Shown here one piece after another: positions 8,678 to 17,200 of a stretch of DNA of 64,000 bases (the stretch's first letter is position 1; the number at the start of each line of letters is the position of its first letter). The notes beneath the pieces are model-generated. The model was not told where the DNA came from and searched no databases. It was given only the letters and a program-made list of their open reading frames with translations. The stretch lies in assembly GCF_032190615.1 (NCBI RefSeq), contig NZ_JAVLAT010000002.1, positions 541,001-605,000 on the forward strand, in the 5' to 3' direction. The position numbers and the translations under genes were made by a program. This stretch comes from Brucella pseudogrignonensis (GTDB lineage Bacteria > Pseudomonadota > Alphaproteobacteria > Rhizobiales > Rhizobiaceae).

Positions 8678-9355
8678 ATGACTGATTTGCGAGATTGGAC
8701 ACCACGCCCGAAGCCTGAACGCAAAGTGCTGGAAGGCCACTATGTCAGGCTCGAACCACTGGATGCCGCCCGGCACGGTGACGAGCTGTTTGCGGCATCT
8801 TCCGTTGAAGATGCGGATCAGCGGTTTACCTGGCTGTTCGAGGTTCCACCTGCAACGCGCGAAGCGTTTGAGCCTTGGCTCGAAAAGGTGTCGGGCAGCG
8901 AAGATCCTCTATTCTTTGCGGTCATCGACAAGGCCAGCGGCAAGGTTGCCGGTCGTCAGGCCTTGATGCGTATTGATCCGGCTCATGGTGCCATCGAGAT
9001 CGGGAACATCTATTGGGGACCGCTCATCTCGCGTAAACCGGCTGCCACCGAAGCGCAGTTCCTGTTCATGCAGTATGTTTTCGATGAGCTTGGCTATCGC
9101 CGCTATGAGTGGAAGTGCAATGATAACAACGCGCCGTCCAAGCGCGCGGCGGAACGTTTCGGCTTCCAGTTTGAAGGCACTTTCCGCCAGCATATGGTGA
9201 CAAAGGGCAACAACCGCGACACTGCATGGTTTTCGATCATCGACAGCGAATGGCCAGCGCTGAAACAAGCTTATCAGGCATGGCTTGCGCCGACAAACTT
9301 TGATAGTGACGGTCAGCAGATCAGAAAATTAGAGGATTTTCGCATTGGCGGCTGA
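8678..9355 (+). CDS. GNAT acetyltransferase, RimJ/RimL-like
   Basis: A 225-residue GNAT-fold protein of the RimJ/RimL type. The N-terminal LEGHYVRLEPLD is the usual opening, GNIYWGPLISRKPAATEA covers the acetyl-CoA-binding turn, and YEWKCNDNNAPSKRAAERFGFQFEGTFR is the C-terminal motif of this subfamily. The substrate (a protein or small-molecule amine) cannot be told. A GGGAG ribosome binding site precedes the ATG. Confidence 0.85.
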   Translation: MTDLRDWTPRPKPERKVLEGHYVRLEPLDAARHGDELFAASSVEDADQRFTWLFEVPPATREAFEPWLEKVSGSEDPLFFAVIDKASGKVAGRQALMRIDPAHGAIEIGNIYWGPLISRKPAATEAQFLFMQYVFDELGYRRYEWKCNDNNAPSKRAAERFGFQFEGTFRQHMVTKGNNRDTAWFSIIDSEWPALKQAYQAWLAPTNFDSDGQQIRKLEDFRIGG

Positions 9356-9551
9356 ACCGAAGAAAAGCAATCCGGCAATTGCCGCAGCCATTATCCTGGT
9401 TGGTTTTGGCGTGCTCGCTTATTATCTGCCAACGATCATGATCGCGCTTGGCGAACGCTCGCACATCGCAGCGGTTATTTTCGGGATACTCTTCGTACTC
9501 AGCTTCTTTGGCATATTCTGGCTGCGTTCGCGCCGCCAGAATAAGGACTAA
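9345..9551 (+). CDS. Small two-helix membrane protein
   Basis: 68-residue protein starting with TTG inside the end of the upstream acetyltransferase gene (11-bp overlap, other frame). Residues ~10-31 and ~39-60 are hydrophobic and the C-terminus is basic (RSRRQNKD), so two membrane helices with cytoplasmic ends are expected. The overlap implies translational coupling to the acetyltransferase. Its stop codon overlaps the stop of the convergent permease gene by 4 bp. Function unknown. Confidence 0.65.
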   Translation: MAAEPKKSNPAIAAAIILVGFGVLAYYLPTIMIALGERSHIAAVIFGILFVLSFFGIFWLRSRRQNKD

Positions 9552-10648
9552 CCTACGAGTGCAGCACTAAGCAGCAGAGCGCCGGTCAGCGCAATAAACA
9601 GTGCCGCGCCTACTTCAATCGCCGCTTTCAAGCGACCGGACATGGCGCTGCTGCCTGCAAAGCGCAATGCCGTGTTTTTGGCGGTTACGGCCAGGGTTGC
9701 GAGAAATGCCACGGTCAGAAATGTGCCAAAAGCCATCGCGAAGACCGAGAGCAAGCCACCGACCATCAGACCATTGAGAAGCGCGAAGGTGAGCACGATC
9801 AGCGCGCCGGAGCATGGGCGCAGGCCGACAGAGAAAATCGCCGACCATGCCGTCTTCCAGTTGAAGTCGTCGCCGAGCGTCGATGGGTCGGCAATATGGG
9901 CGTTGCCGCAATCGGCACAGATATCACCCTCACCGATGAAGACGTGATCGGCCGCGGCATTGGCAGGCTTGTAGTTGAGCTTGACCGTGTTGGTGGTGCC
10001 GAGCGCACGCGTGCTTTGTGAAACGCTGCCCTGCCAGGCTGGACCGCTGGCCATTGCCGTTTGAGGCGCTGCTGCAAAAAGCGCGCTTGTCGTGGAAGGC
10101 TCGGCACTGTCACGCTTCTTGAACAGAAGCGGCAATTTGCGTGCAAGCAACCACAGGCCAAAGAACAGCACCAGCGCGAAACTGGCAATTTCCATATAGC
10201 GAGCGGTCTGGTTCATCGAAATGCCGGTGCCACGCAGCACAAGCCAGGCCAGTCCCACCACAAACACCGCCATGATCGCCTGCAGCAGCGATGAGACGAA
10301 AGACAGGAAAATACCGCGTTTCAATGCTGTTTCATTGGCGATCATGTAAGACGAAATGACCGCCTTGCCATGGCCGGGACCGGCAGCATGGAAAATACCG
10401 TAAACAAAGGAAAGGCCGATAAGCACGGATGCCTGCCATGGGTCTTCCCGCATGGCTTTGAGCGCGGTTGTCATGGCGAGATAGAAGTTGCGCTGCTGTT
10501 CATTCATCCAGAGGATGATATGCGCAAAAGGTCCGGTCGGTTTCATGGCGACTTCATTGGCACCGATGCCCAGAGATGATTGCGCCCAAGCCTGGGCGGC
10601 GATCATCACAAGGCTGACTGTGAGAATGAAACGGACCGTTTTCTTCAT
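9548..10648 (-). CDS. NicO-family (RcnA/ZevB-like) metal permease
   Basis: 366-residue inner-membrane protein of the NicO family (nickel/cobalt transporters and relatives). After an N-terminal signal-like helix, the signature HAAGPGHGKAVISSY appears near residue 90, followed by two more helices, a hydrophilic loop (~residues 165-255) with a DICADCGN motif, then LRPCSGALIVLTFAL and two final helices. The gene lies 8 bp downstream of a DUF1007 gene. In Haemophilus influenzae a NicO permease plus DUF1007 protein form the zinc system ZevAB, so zinc is the favoured substrate, but Ni or Co export as by RcnA remains possible. Confidence 0.8.
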   Translation of the reverse strand: MKKTVRFILTVSLVMIAAQAWAQSSLGIGANEVAMKPTGPFAHIILWMNEQQRNFYLAMTTALKAMREDPWQASVLIGLSFVYGIFHAAGPGHGKAVISSYMIANETALKRGIFLSFVSSLLQAIMAVFVVGLAWLVLRGTGISMNQTARYMEIASFALVLFFGLWLLARKLPLLFKKRDSAEPSTTSALFAAAPQTAMASGPAWQGSVSQSTRALGTTNTVKLNYKPANAAADHVFIGEGDICADCGNAHIADPSTLGDDFNWKTAWSAIFSVGLRPCSGALIVLTFALLNGLMVGGLLSVFAMAFGTFLTVAFLATLAVTAKNTALRFAGSSAMSGRLKAAIEVGAALFIALTGALLLSAALVG

Positions 10649-10656
10649 AAGGCTGA

Positions 10657-11337
10657 TTATCCTTTTTTCTCGCAGTCTATCTCGAGGCGCGTGGCGAAAA
10701 TCTTCGACATGTCTGTGCCTGCCGGATCGTTGAAAAAGGCTTCGGTCAGGGTTCCCTGATTTTGCGCAAGCGCTTCATCGGGATTAGGGCGAATGACCTC
10801 AGACTTGCAGCCTGCAGGCAGACCTTTGACGACCAGCTCATTATCGCTCACATAGTCGATCGCCGTATAAAAGGTCGGATCGTAAACGCCGAAACTGACT
10901 TTGTGTCCCGGTTCAAGCTTTAGCGGCTTTTCAGGCTTGCTGGTGAAGACGATCATCAGATGATTGTCGGAGAAGTCAGCTGCCAGATCTTTCGGACGCG
11001 CCATTTTAACGTCCTTGCCATCGGCAAGCACGGTCTGAAAATATTTGAACTCGGCGATGGAGCTGTTGATGACATGGCCAAGGTCGATCAGCTCGTTTTT
11101 GTCGAGCTGCAAATCGCCATTCTTATCAAACTCCATCAGAACCGTTGATGAAAACACATCATCAAAACGCCAGATATGGGCGAGTTTTTCCACCGTGCCG
11201 TCCGGTGCAATCGTGAGTTCCAGCCTTGCATCGGCAAAGACATGCGGGTGCGCACTCGCGGCCAGAGGCGCAAACACTGTCGCCAGTGTTACGGCAAGGC
11301 CAAGGGGGCTTTTCAGCCATGAGCGCAAATCAAGCAT
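10657..11337 (-). CDS. DUF1007 periplasmic protein, ZevA-like
   Basis: 226-residue exported protein: signal peptide ending around ASAHP, then the DUF1007 hallmark HPHVFADARLEL. An EF-hand-like segment DKNGDLQLDKNEL lies near residue 70. Family member ZevA of H. influenzae binds zinc in the periplasm and works with a NicO permease; here the NicO gene follows at 8 bp, forming a two-gene operon. I see no clear Zur box in the 84 bp upstream. Confidence 0.8.
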   Translation of the reverse strand: MLDLRSWLKSPLGLAVTLATVFAPLAASAHPHVFADARLELTIAPDGTVEKLAHIWRFDDVFSSTVLMEFDKNGDLQLDKNELIDLGHVINSSIAEFKYFQTVLADGKDVKMARPKDLAADFSDNHLMIVFTSKPEKPLKLEPGHKVSFGVYDPTFYTAIDYVSDNELVVKGLPAGCKSEVIRPNPDEALAQNQGTLTEAFFNDPAGTDMSKIFATRLEIDCEKKG

Positions 11338-11421
11338 ATACGGGTTCCGTCAGTTCATCTGCAAGGCATAAGGGTGAAGGCGGCAAAAGTGGGACGAGTA
11401 CCGCCTTTTATAACCCCTTGA

Positions 11422-12336
11422 TTACAGTTTTGTGTTTTCGCGCGCTTCGCGGTCCTTAAACCATTGGGTCAGAAAGTCGACCAACGCGCGAATCTTAGCA
11501 GGTAGATAGCGGCGGTGCGGATAGACGGCATAGATGCCGCCGTCCCTTACGATGAATTCATCGAGACAGGGAATGAGCCTGCCACGCTCAATCTCCTCCT
11601 CCGCAATAAAGGCTGGGAGCGAGCAAAATCCAAGTCCGGCAATTGCTGCCGTCTTGGTTGCAACTGGACTGTTCACTTCAATGGGGCCATTGACCGTCAC
11701 CGTCATCATCGAGCCGTCGGTATTGCGGAAATGCCAGTTGTTGCGTGAGCGGGCATTGGTGTCGATGATGCAGGGCTTGTCGTGCAGATCTTCCGGGCGT
11801 TCGGGCTTGCCAACGCGCGCAATCAGTTCTGGTGCACCACACAAAACGGAATGGAACGGTGACAGCCTTTTGGCAATGAGCGAGGAATCCTGCAAACGCG
11901 TAATGCGGATTGCAAGGTCGAAGCCTTCTTCCACCATATCGACGAAACGGTCATCGAGCCGCACGTCGAGCACGATCTCCGGATGGGCAAGACAGAAATC
12001 GATCAGCGATTGCCCGATCACCGCATCGGCAAAGGTACGCGGCGCTGAAAGCTTGATGCGTCCGCGCGCATCTGAACTTGTTTCGCTGACGGCATCCTGA
12101 AGCGCGTCGATCTCGCGGATGATCTCGACAGCGCGGTGATAATAGGTGTGCCCGGCTTCCGTCAGTGAAAACTGACGTGTCGTGCGGTTGAGCAGGCGTG
12201 CACCGAGTTCATCTTCCAGTTCACGCACATATTTGGAAAGCAGCGCCTTGGAGCGTCCGATCTTTCGCGCCGCAGCCGAAAAACCTTCCGCTTCGACCAC
12301 GTCGATGAATGCGCGCATACGTGTGAGGGTGTCCAT
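11422..12336 (-). CDS. LysR-family transcriptional regulator
   Basis: 304-residue LysR regulator: N-terminal winged helix-turn-helix (MRAFIDVVEAEGFSAAARKIGRSKALLSKYVRELE, written here in part: residues ~6-40), then a substrate-binding domain. The sequence type (VSETSSDARGRIKLSAPRTF and LCGAPELIARVGKPERPEDL) is that of the broad CrgA/DmlR-like group. It is transcribed toward the DUF1007-NicO pair but separated by 84 bp; a link to those genes is not shown. Confidence 0.9.
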   Translation of the reverse strand: MDTLTRMRAFIDVVEAEGFSAAARKIGRSKALLSKYVRELEDELGARLLNRTTRQFSLTEAGHTYYHRAVEIIREIDALQDAVSETSSDARGRIKLSAPRTFADAVIGQSLIDFCLAHPEIVLDVRLDDRFVDMVEEGFDLAIRITRLQDSSLIAKRLSPFHSVLCGAPELIARVGKPERPEDLHDKPCIIDTNARSRNNWHFRNTDGSMMTVTVNGPIEVNSPVATKTAAIAGLGFCSLPAFIAEEEIERGRLIPCLDEFIVRDGGIYAVYPHRRYLPAKIRALVDFLTQWFKDREARENTKL

Positions 12337-12829
12337 GGTCTAGTCCTGCTTTTCAAAGTTGTTTGAGTTAAGCGCATTCAGTGTCTGGTACGATTGGCAG
12401 TCCGCGCGCAGTGTTGCGGCCAATGATTGTCTCCGATTGCCCGTTGAAACGCACTTTCTCACTCACAGGGTTAACAAGTGATTCGTTCGAAATTTGCCGA
12501 TTTTTGCATTCATTTGGCAGCCTGACTGCGCCATAAACGCTTCTTGCAACCAAGTGTTCGCCTTTTAACCAGCCGGCATTCGCTTGCATTAGAGGTTTTG
12601 AGTGCTTCGCGATGATCGGTTTCAACGGATCGAGGAGCGTCATTGTTCACCGCCAGCAGCTTGTTTTGGGGGGTATGGTCAATCAAAGGTTAAAATTTGC
12701 GACAGAATGTTTCACTATTATTGAACAATGGCAAGCGCGGTAAGTCCATTGGCGCGCTTAAAAATTATTTTTACCGCAACAAAGATTTGTCATTGTATGG
12801 ACACATCTTTGAGATTATATCGCCCTTGC
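12337..12829. other. Gene-free stretch between the LysR gene and the speF-like leader
   Basis: No convincing gene. A 91-codon frame on the minus strand (12368-12643) lacks a ribosome binding site and any recognisable domain. AT-rich DNA with promoter-like hexamers (TTGTCA/TTGTAT around 12788-12796 and TATAT near 12818) probably holds the ornithine decarboxylase promoter. Confidence 0.4.
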
Positions 12830-13222
12830 CCAAAGTCGCACGTGCCTGTGGGTGTCCGCCGATCCTCGAATGGTGAGGAATTCGGTACGGTACCTGGACC
12901 TAACCGCTCCAGTTGATCTGTAGGCCAACCGCCAGATCAAGGACATCTTGAAGCAACGACGGTGCGGGCCTTTCTAGTGTCTTTCGGTTGTCCAAAAACC
13001 GAAATTACTGAAGAGGCACACCTTCATTGCCAGAAGTGCGGATGCGGTTCTCCAATTCCAATCCAAGGCAGACAAAGCGGAGTAACGCGGGTTTAGCGTT
13101 GTTCCACCGCCGCATGAGTTTTCGCGTGACCTCAGCACCTCCAAAGGCTGGCCTCACTGCGGATGCGCTTATGCATACTTTGTCCCTTAGAATGCGGCTT
13201 AAGTATACGCCGTGCGGGAGAA
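12830..13222 (+). ncRNA. Probable speF-type cis-regulatory leader RNA of ornithine decarboxylase
   Basis: Alphaproteobacterial ornithine decarboxylase genes are preceded by a long structured RNA, the speF motif (RF00518). This ~390-nt leader has the right position and several stems: CCGATCCTC / GAGGAATTCGG (12860-12886) and a hairpin GCATACTT / AAGTATAC (13173-13180, 13201-13208) ending just before the ribosome binding site GGGAG. A 17-codon frame (12870-12923, MVRNSVRYLDLTAPVDL) lies in the first stem region and could be a leader peptide, though no good Shine-Dalgarno precedes it. I recall the motif from context rather than by alignment, so boundaries are approximate. Confidence 0.55.
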
Positions 13223-13227
13223 CGACC

Positions 13228-14361
13228 ATGGCTACACAGCGTATTATCGACTTCCTCAACACTCGCCGCCCGGATGGTCCTTGCCTCGTCGTCGACACCG
13301 ACGTCGTGCGCGAAAACTATCAGAATTTTGAAAAGGCTTTGCCAAACTCACGCATTTTTTATGCTGTGAAGGCAAACCCTGCACCGGAAGTGCTTCGTCT
13401 TCTGGCTTCCCTCGGCTCGTGCTTCGATACGGCATCGGTTGCCGAAATCGAAATGGCACTCGAAGCAGGCGCAACACCAAGCCGCATCTCTTATGGTAAT
13501 ACCATCAAGAAGGAGCGCGATGTTGCGCGCGCTTTCGAGCTGGGCATTCGTCTCTTTGCGGTTGATTGCGTAGAAGAAGTCGAAAAAGTTGCACGCGCCG
13601 CTCCTGGCAGCCGCGTGTTCTGCCGCGTTCTGACCGATGGTGAAGGCGCTGAATGGCCGCTGTCGCGCAAGTTCGGTTGCGTGCCTGCCATGGCTATCGA
13701 CGTGCTGCGTCATGCAAAGTCGCTCGGCCTCGACTCCTACGGTGTATCGTTCCACGTTGGCTCGCAGCAGACGGACCTCACCGCATGGGATCGCGCTTTG
13801 AGCGATGCTGCATCGGTATTCCGTACGCTGGCTGACGAAGGCATTGTTCTGCGCATGGTCAATATGGGCGGTGGTTTCCCAACCCGCTACCTCAAGGACG
13901 TACCGACCGCACAGGCTTATGGCATGGCGATTTTCGATGCGCTGTCGAAGCATTTCGGCAATCGCATTCCGGAAACCATCATTGAACCGGGCCGCGGCAT
14001 GGTTGGCAATGCAGGCGTGATCAAGACCGAAGTGGTTCTGGTTTCGCGCAAGTCGGACAACGACAATGTTCGTTGGGTCTATCTCGATATCGGCAAATTC
14101 GGCGGTCTGGCTGAAACGATGGATGAGGCGATCCGCTACCAGATCGTGACCCCGCGTGACGGCGGCGAAACTGAGCTTTGCGTGCTGGCTGGCCCAACCT
14201 GTGACAGTGCGGATGTTCTTTATGAAAAGACGCCGTATCCGCTGCCGGTTTCGCTGACCATCGGTGATGAAGTTCTCATCGAAGGCACAGGCGCCTACAC
14301 CACCACCTATTCGGCGGTGGCGTTCAACGGCTTCGAACCGCTCCGATCATACGTCATCTGA
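13228..14361 (+). CDS. odc: Ornithine decarboxylase (fold III, eukaryotic-like)
   Basis: PLP-dependent decarboxylase of the alanine-racemase fold that makes putrescine from ornithine. The PLP lysine is in YAVKANP (K48), SFHVGSQQ and GGGFPTRY bind the cofactor phosphate, EPGRGMVG follows, and the catalytic cysteine is in GPTCDSADVLYE (about residue 324). Length is 377 residues. I chose the ATG at 13228 with GGGAG 8 nt upstream; the frame stays open for 67 codons upstream but that sequence belongs to the leader RNA. The gene has its own long leader and is likely controlled by polyamine or ornithine level. Confidence 0.95.
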   Translation: MATQRIIDFLNTRRPDGPCLVVDTDVVRENYQNFEKALPNSRIFYAVKANPAPEVLRLLASLGSCFDTASVAEIEMALEAGATPSRISYGNTIKKERDVARAFELGIRLFAVDCVEEVEKVARAAPGSRVFCRVLTDGEGAEWPLSRKFGCVPAMAIDVLRHAKSLGLDSYGVSFHVGSQQTDLTAWDRALSDAASVFRTLADEGIVLRMVNMGGGFPTRYLKDVPTAQAYGMAIFDALSKHFGNRIPETIIEPGRGMVGNAGVIKTEVVLVSRKSDNDNVRWVYLDIGKFGGLAETMDEAIRYQIVTPRDGGETELCVLAGPTCDSADVLYEKTPYPLPVSLTIGDEVLIEGTGAYTTTYSAVAFNGFEPLRSYVI

Positions 14362-14396
14362 TCTTTCAGGTTTAATCTGAAATTTCCTCTCAATCT

Positions 14397-14420
14397 GCCC
14401 AGCGCTGAAAGGTGCTGGGC
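14397..14420 (+). terminator. Hairpin after odc
   Basis: 7-bp stem GCCCAGC / GCTGGGC (14397-14403, 14414-14420), preceded by a smaller TTTCAG / CTGAAA hairpin (14364-14382). No T tract follows, so it may terminate weakly or lie in the leader of the next gene. Confidence 0.35.
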
Positions 14421-14456
14421 AGGATGTGCGGCTGCCCATTTTTAGGGTGCGATGTC

Positions 14457-15047
14457 ATGAACGCAAATCTGGAAATCCAGGAAAATACTGTAACCGGCTT
14501 TTCGCCACTCTTTGTTCCGGCCTTCACGGTTTCGGTCGAGGCGGCAGAGCACGTTGCTGCGCGCGAAGCTCTGCTTGATCGGGCGATGGGCGAGGGCCGT
14601 CGCAGGAAATCGTCGGAAAAGCTTCGCCGTGGTCGTCTGCCCGCGGAAGGTCTGGCTTTTTCGGCGATTGATGACCATGGAATGCTGGTGGGCACTGTCC
14701 GGCTATGGAACGTTCACGCAGGACTTGACGCATTTGGATTCCCGGTTTCGGCGCTACTGCTCGGCCCTCTGGCAGTCGATCCATCGACCGCCGGTCGCGG
14801 TATTGGCTCGGCCTTGATGCAGCACGCAATTGCCGAGGCAAAGCGGCTTGATCATGGTGCCATTCTGCTGGTTGGTGATCCGGAATATTATTCTCGCTTC
14901 GGCTTTACTGCCGAGAAGACTGGCCACCTTGCCATGCCTGGCCCATTTGAAAAACGTCGTTTTCTGGCGCTGGAATTAAAGGTGGGGCAGCTCGACGCGA
15001 CACAGGGAATATTGCGCGCCAGCGGACGTAAAGTCGCGCGTGCCTAG
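14457..15047 (+). CDS. GNAT acetyltransferase, YhbS-like
   Basis: 196-residue GNAT protein. LLLGPLAVDPSTAGRGIGSALMQHAIAEAKRL contains the acetyl-CoA pyrophosphate loop (RGIGSA), and GDPEYYSRFGFT matches the COG3153 (YhbS-type) subgroup. I placed the start at the ATG at 14457 because the alternative at 14412 lies in the preceding hairpin. The stop codon runs into a perfect inverted repeat. Substrate unknown. Confidence 0.85.
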   Translation: MNANLEIQENTVTGFSPLFVPAFTVSVEAAEHVAAREALLDRAMGEGRRRKSSEKLRRGRLPAEGLAFSAIDDHGMLVGTVRLWNVHAGLDAFGFPVSALLLGPLAVDPSTAGRGIGSALMQHAIAEAKRLDHGAILLVGDPEYYSRFGFTAEKTGHLAMPGPFEKRRFLALELKVGQLDATQGILRASGRKVARA

Positions 15048-15085
15048 AGAATTTCCAGTTTTCATTGAACCTTTGGAAATTCTCT
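15046..15085. terminator. Bidirectional hairpin between the GNAT and wzz-like genes
   Basis: Perfect 12-bp inverted repeat AGAGAATTTCCA / TGGAAATTCTCT (15046-15057, 15074-15085). It lies between convergent genes and is followed by a T-rich run on the plus strand. Confidence 0.6.
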
Positions 15086-15100
15086 ATCGTTTTGTTTTGC

Positions 15101-15144
15101 GCGCATCTTGCTCCGAAAACCGTTTCACACTTTTCGGGATGCGC
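15101..15144. repeat. Palindromic intergenic repeat, family A, copy 2
   Basis: Outer arms GCGCATC (15101-15107) and GATGCGC (15138-15144) with inner CCGAAAA / TTTTCGG; near-identical to the copy at 5751. It ends two bases before the wzz-like stop codon. Confidence 0.85.
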
Positions 15145-15145
15145 T

Positions 15146-16909
15146 CTAACTGATACGCACCAGCCGTCCGAAGTTGCGGACGGCTGTTATGGCAAGCCCT
15201 GCCAAGAATCCAGCAATCAGCCCGGCAATGACAACCAGTTTGCGGGACGAGCCAGCCGGTTCAAGCGGCGGACGGGCTGCAGAAATCACGCGAACATTGG
15301 TGGTGGTGATGCCTTCCTGTTCGCTCGTCTCGCGCGAGCGCAGCAGAAATGCTTCATAAACGGAACGAAGCGTGGTGGCTTCGCGCTCCAATTCGCGCAG
15401 TTTCACACGATCATTGTTGCTGTTGGCCTGCTGAGACTTGAGCTGCGCGAGGCGGGAGCTCAAGTCACGCTCCTGCTGCATCGAACGCGCGACCTCAACT
15501 TGCAACGACGCACGGATGCGGCGCAGTTCCGCATCAATATCATTAAGCGCCGTCTGCTTCTGTGACTGAAGTTGGATGTACTGCGGATGACGTGGCCCAA
15601 GCTGAGTGGATGCGCCACTGGCATTCTGGCTCGCCAGTGCATATTGCGCACGCAAGGCCGTCAGCGTGTTCGAGCGCAGGTCTTCTGGTAACGTGCCGGA
15701 AATAACACTGCCTGTATTTGCATCGTTGAGCACCTGTACCCGCGCCTGAAGGCGCATGGTTTCAGCGCGTTGATTGGTCAACTGATCGTTGAGGCGCGAC
15801 AGATCATTGTCACTGATAAGCTTGCCATCGACATCAACCAAATCGCGTGATGTACGAAAGTCTGCTGCGGCTTTTTCTGCGGCTTCAACATTTGCCCGCA
15901 TATCTGCAAGCCGCTTTGAAAGCTCAGCCGCATTGCGGCGTGCCGCATCCGATTGCAGAGAATCGAGTTCTTTCTGGAACACCGAACCGATCAGATTGGC
16001 GATTTCGGCCGATTTTTCCGAACTGCGGGTTTTGACGGCAACAGAGTAGATAAACGTTTTTGGATCGCGCCCGATAGTCACACTGTCATAAAGATTATAA
16101 AGAACGCGCGTCTCAAGCGCCTGGCCATCAGCGACTGTCCTGGGCTTCACCATGCTTTTAAGCTGCGCGAAAAACCCTGCTACACCGGTCGGAACGAAGG
16201 TGCCGTTAAACTCCGGGTCTTTGGTAAGATCCGCCTCATCTATGACTTTGAGCAGAACGCTGCTCGAATCAAGCAATCGGGCCTGGCTTTCAGCAATTGC
16301 CAGCGAAGCATCGGTTGGCAACTGTCCCGGGGTTAGCTCGGTGCCGACGGTTTTGATGTTGCGTGGATCGACCAGAATATCCGTTGAAGCGACATACATC
16401 TGCGGAATGGTCAGCGCATAAAGCGTTGCAACAAGGCCGCCGAGCAACGTTGTCGCTAGCAGCAATCTACGGGACCCGCGAACGAGTTCAATCGCCACGC
16501 GCGGATCGATCAGCGGCCTCCATTCATTATCAGGCGCGGCCTGTCGTACTGGCAGCTTTTCTTCGAAGACACTCACTGGTGGCTCCACACTATCGGCTGC
16601 TTCTGCTTTGACTTTTGAAGCCTTCTCGCGCTCTGCAATTTTGCGCTCAAGTTCCGCTTTAATAGAAGCCATGCGCGAGCGTAGCTCAGAAACTTCGTGT
16701 TCATCAGCAGCCTTTTTTTCCTGTTTGTTTCGGAAAAATTCGGTGCGTTCTTTTGGCGTTGCTGGAGGGGTCCATGGTGGGATTATTGACGGTTGCTCGT
16801 CTGAACGCGCGTCAGCTTCTTCGCGGCTTGTCTGCGGCGAGTCCGAGAATGCAAGAAGAGGCTTATCCTCTCTTCCTTTATTGCGCTGGTCGTCACCGCT
16901 CATCGTCAA
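15146..16909 (-). CDS. Wzz/GumC-type polysaccharide co-polymerase with long cytosolic N-terminus
   Basis: 587-residue inner-membrane protein of the Wzz/GumC/ExoP family that sets chain length during polysaccharide assembly. Residues ~1-145 are charged and Pro-rich with a coiled-coil segment, unusually long before the first membrane helix (~150-172). The Wzz signature TIPQMYVASTDILVDPR follows. The periplasmic part is rich in coiled coil (about 320-510). The PCP proline motif RPPLEPAGSSRK precedes the second helix near residue 560. There is no C-terminal Walker/BY-kinase domain, unlike ExoP. It is transcribed away from the flippase gene. Confidence 0.85.
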   Translation of the reverse strand: MTMSGDDQRNKGREDKPLLAFSDSPQTSREEADARSDEQPSIIPPWTPPATPKERTEFFRNKQEKKAADEHEVSELRSRMASIKAELERKIAEREKASKVKAEAADSVEPPVSVFEEKLPVRQAAPDNEWRPLIDPRVAIELVRGSRRLLLATTLLGGLVATLYALTIPQMYVASTDILVDPRNIKTVGTELTPGQLPTDASLAIAESQARLLDSSSVLLKVIDEADLTKDPEFNGTFVPTGVAGFFAQLKSMVKPRTVADGQALETRVLYNLYDSVTIGRDPKTFIYSVAVKTRSSEKSAEIANLIGSVFQKELDSLQSDAARRNAAELSKRLADMRANVEAAEKAAADFRTSRDLVDVDGKLISDNDLSRLNDQLTNQRAETMRLQARVQVLNDANTGSVISGTLPEDLRSNTLTALRAQYALASQNASGASTQLGPRHPQYIQLQSQKQTALNDIDAELRRIRASLQVEVARSMQQERDLSSRLAQLKSQQANSNNDRVKLRELEREATTLRSVYEAFLLRSRETSEQEGITTTNVRVISAARPPLEPAGSSRKLVVIAGLIAGFLAGLAITAVRNFGRLVRIS

Positions 16910-17001
16910 AGATGTCCGTACCCCGAAATGGCTTATCTAAACCCGACTATATGTTTTCTGTGCAGAACAAATGGTTAATTTGCGGATCGATAATTGTCCC
17001 A

Positions 17002-17049
17002 CAGCATAATTCCCTAAACTTTCTTCGGTTTAAGGTAAAAGTTATGCTG
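17002..17049. repeat. Palindromic intergenic repeat, family B, copy 1
   Basis: Arms CAGCATAA (17002-17009) and TTATGCTG (17042-17049) enclose a second pair around CCTAAAC / GTTTAAGG. Same family as 27847-27889. Both copies are followed within 20 nt by an AGAGCG-type element. Confidence 0.8.
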
Positions 17050-17064
17050 TAAATTTAACAATTT

Positions 17065-17104
17065 AGAGCGACCTTTGTGCGCCCAACAGGGCGCACGGCG
17101 CTCT
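17065..17104. repeat. AGAGCG...CGCTCT palindromic unit
   Basis: Outer arms AGAGCG (17065-17070) and CGCTCT (17099-17104) around a perfect 8-bp hairpin GTGCGCCC / GGGCGCAC with loop AACA. It lies in the divergent region between the wzz-like and flippase genes. The remaining DNA of this 291-bp gap shows only AT-rich promoter-like sequence. Confidence 0.7.
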
Positions 17105-17200
17105 AGTGCTTATTAATTAAGTCTTTTTCGCTAAGTTCTGGTCTAGCGTCGGTATGCGCGACTAATTAAGTAAAACACAATATAATGACGAGGCCCGTGT

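Noticed and set aside
11338..11421. Possible Zur box before the DUF1007 gene
   Set aside because: TGTAAT and TTATAA pieces occur but the spacing and symmetry do not fit the two clear Zur boxes.
12368..12643. 91-codon minus-strand frame upstream of the LysR gene
   Set aside because: No Shine-Dalgarno, no recognisable family, and composition unlike the neighbouring genes.
13027..13227. N-terminal extension of ornithine decarboxylase
   Set aside because: The enzyme normally starts at MATQRIIDF; the upstream sequence is the structured leader and the ATG at 13228 has a good ribosome binding site.
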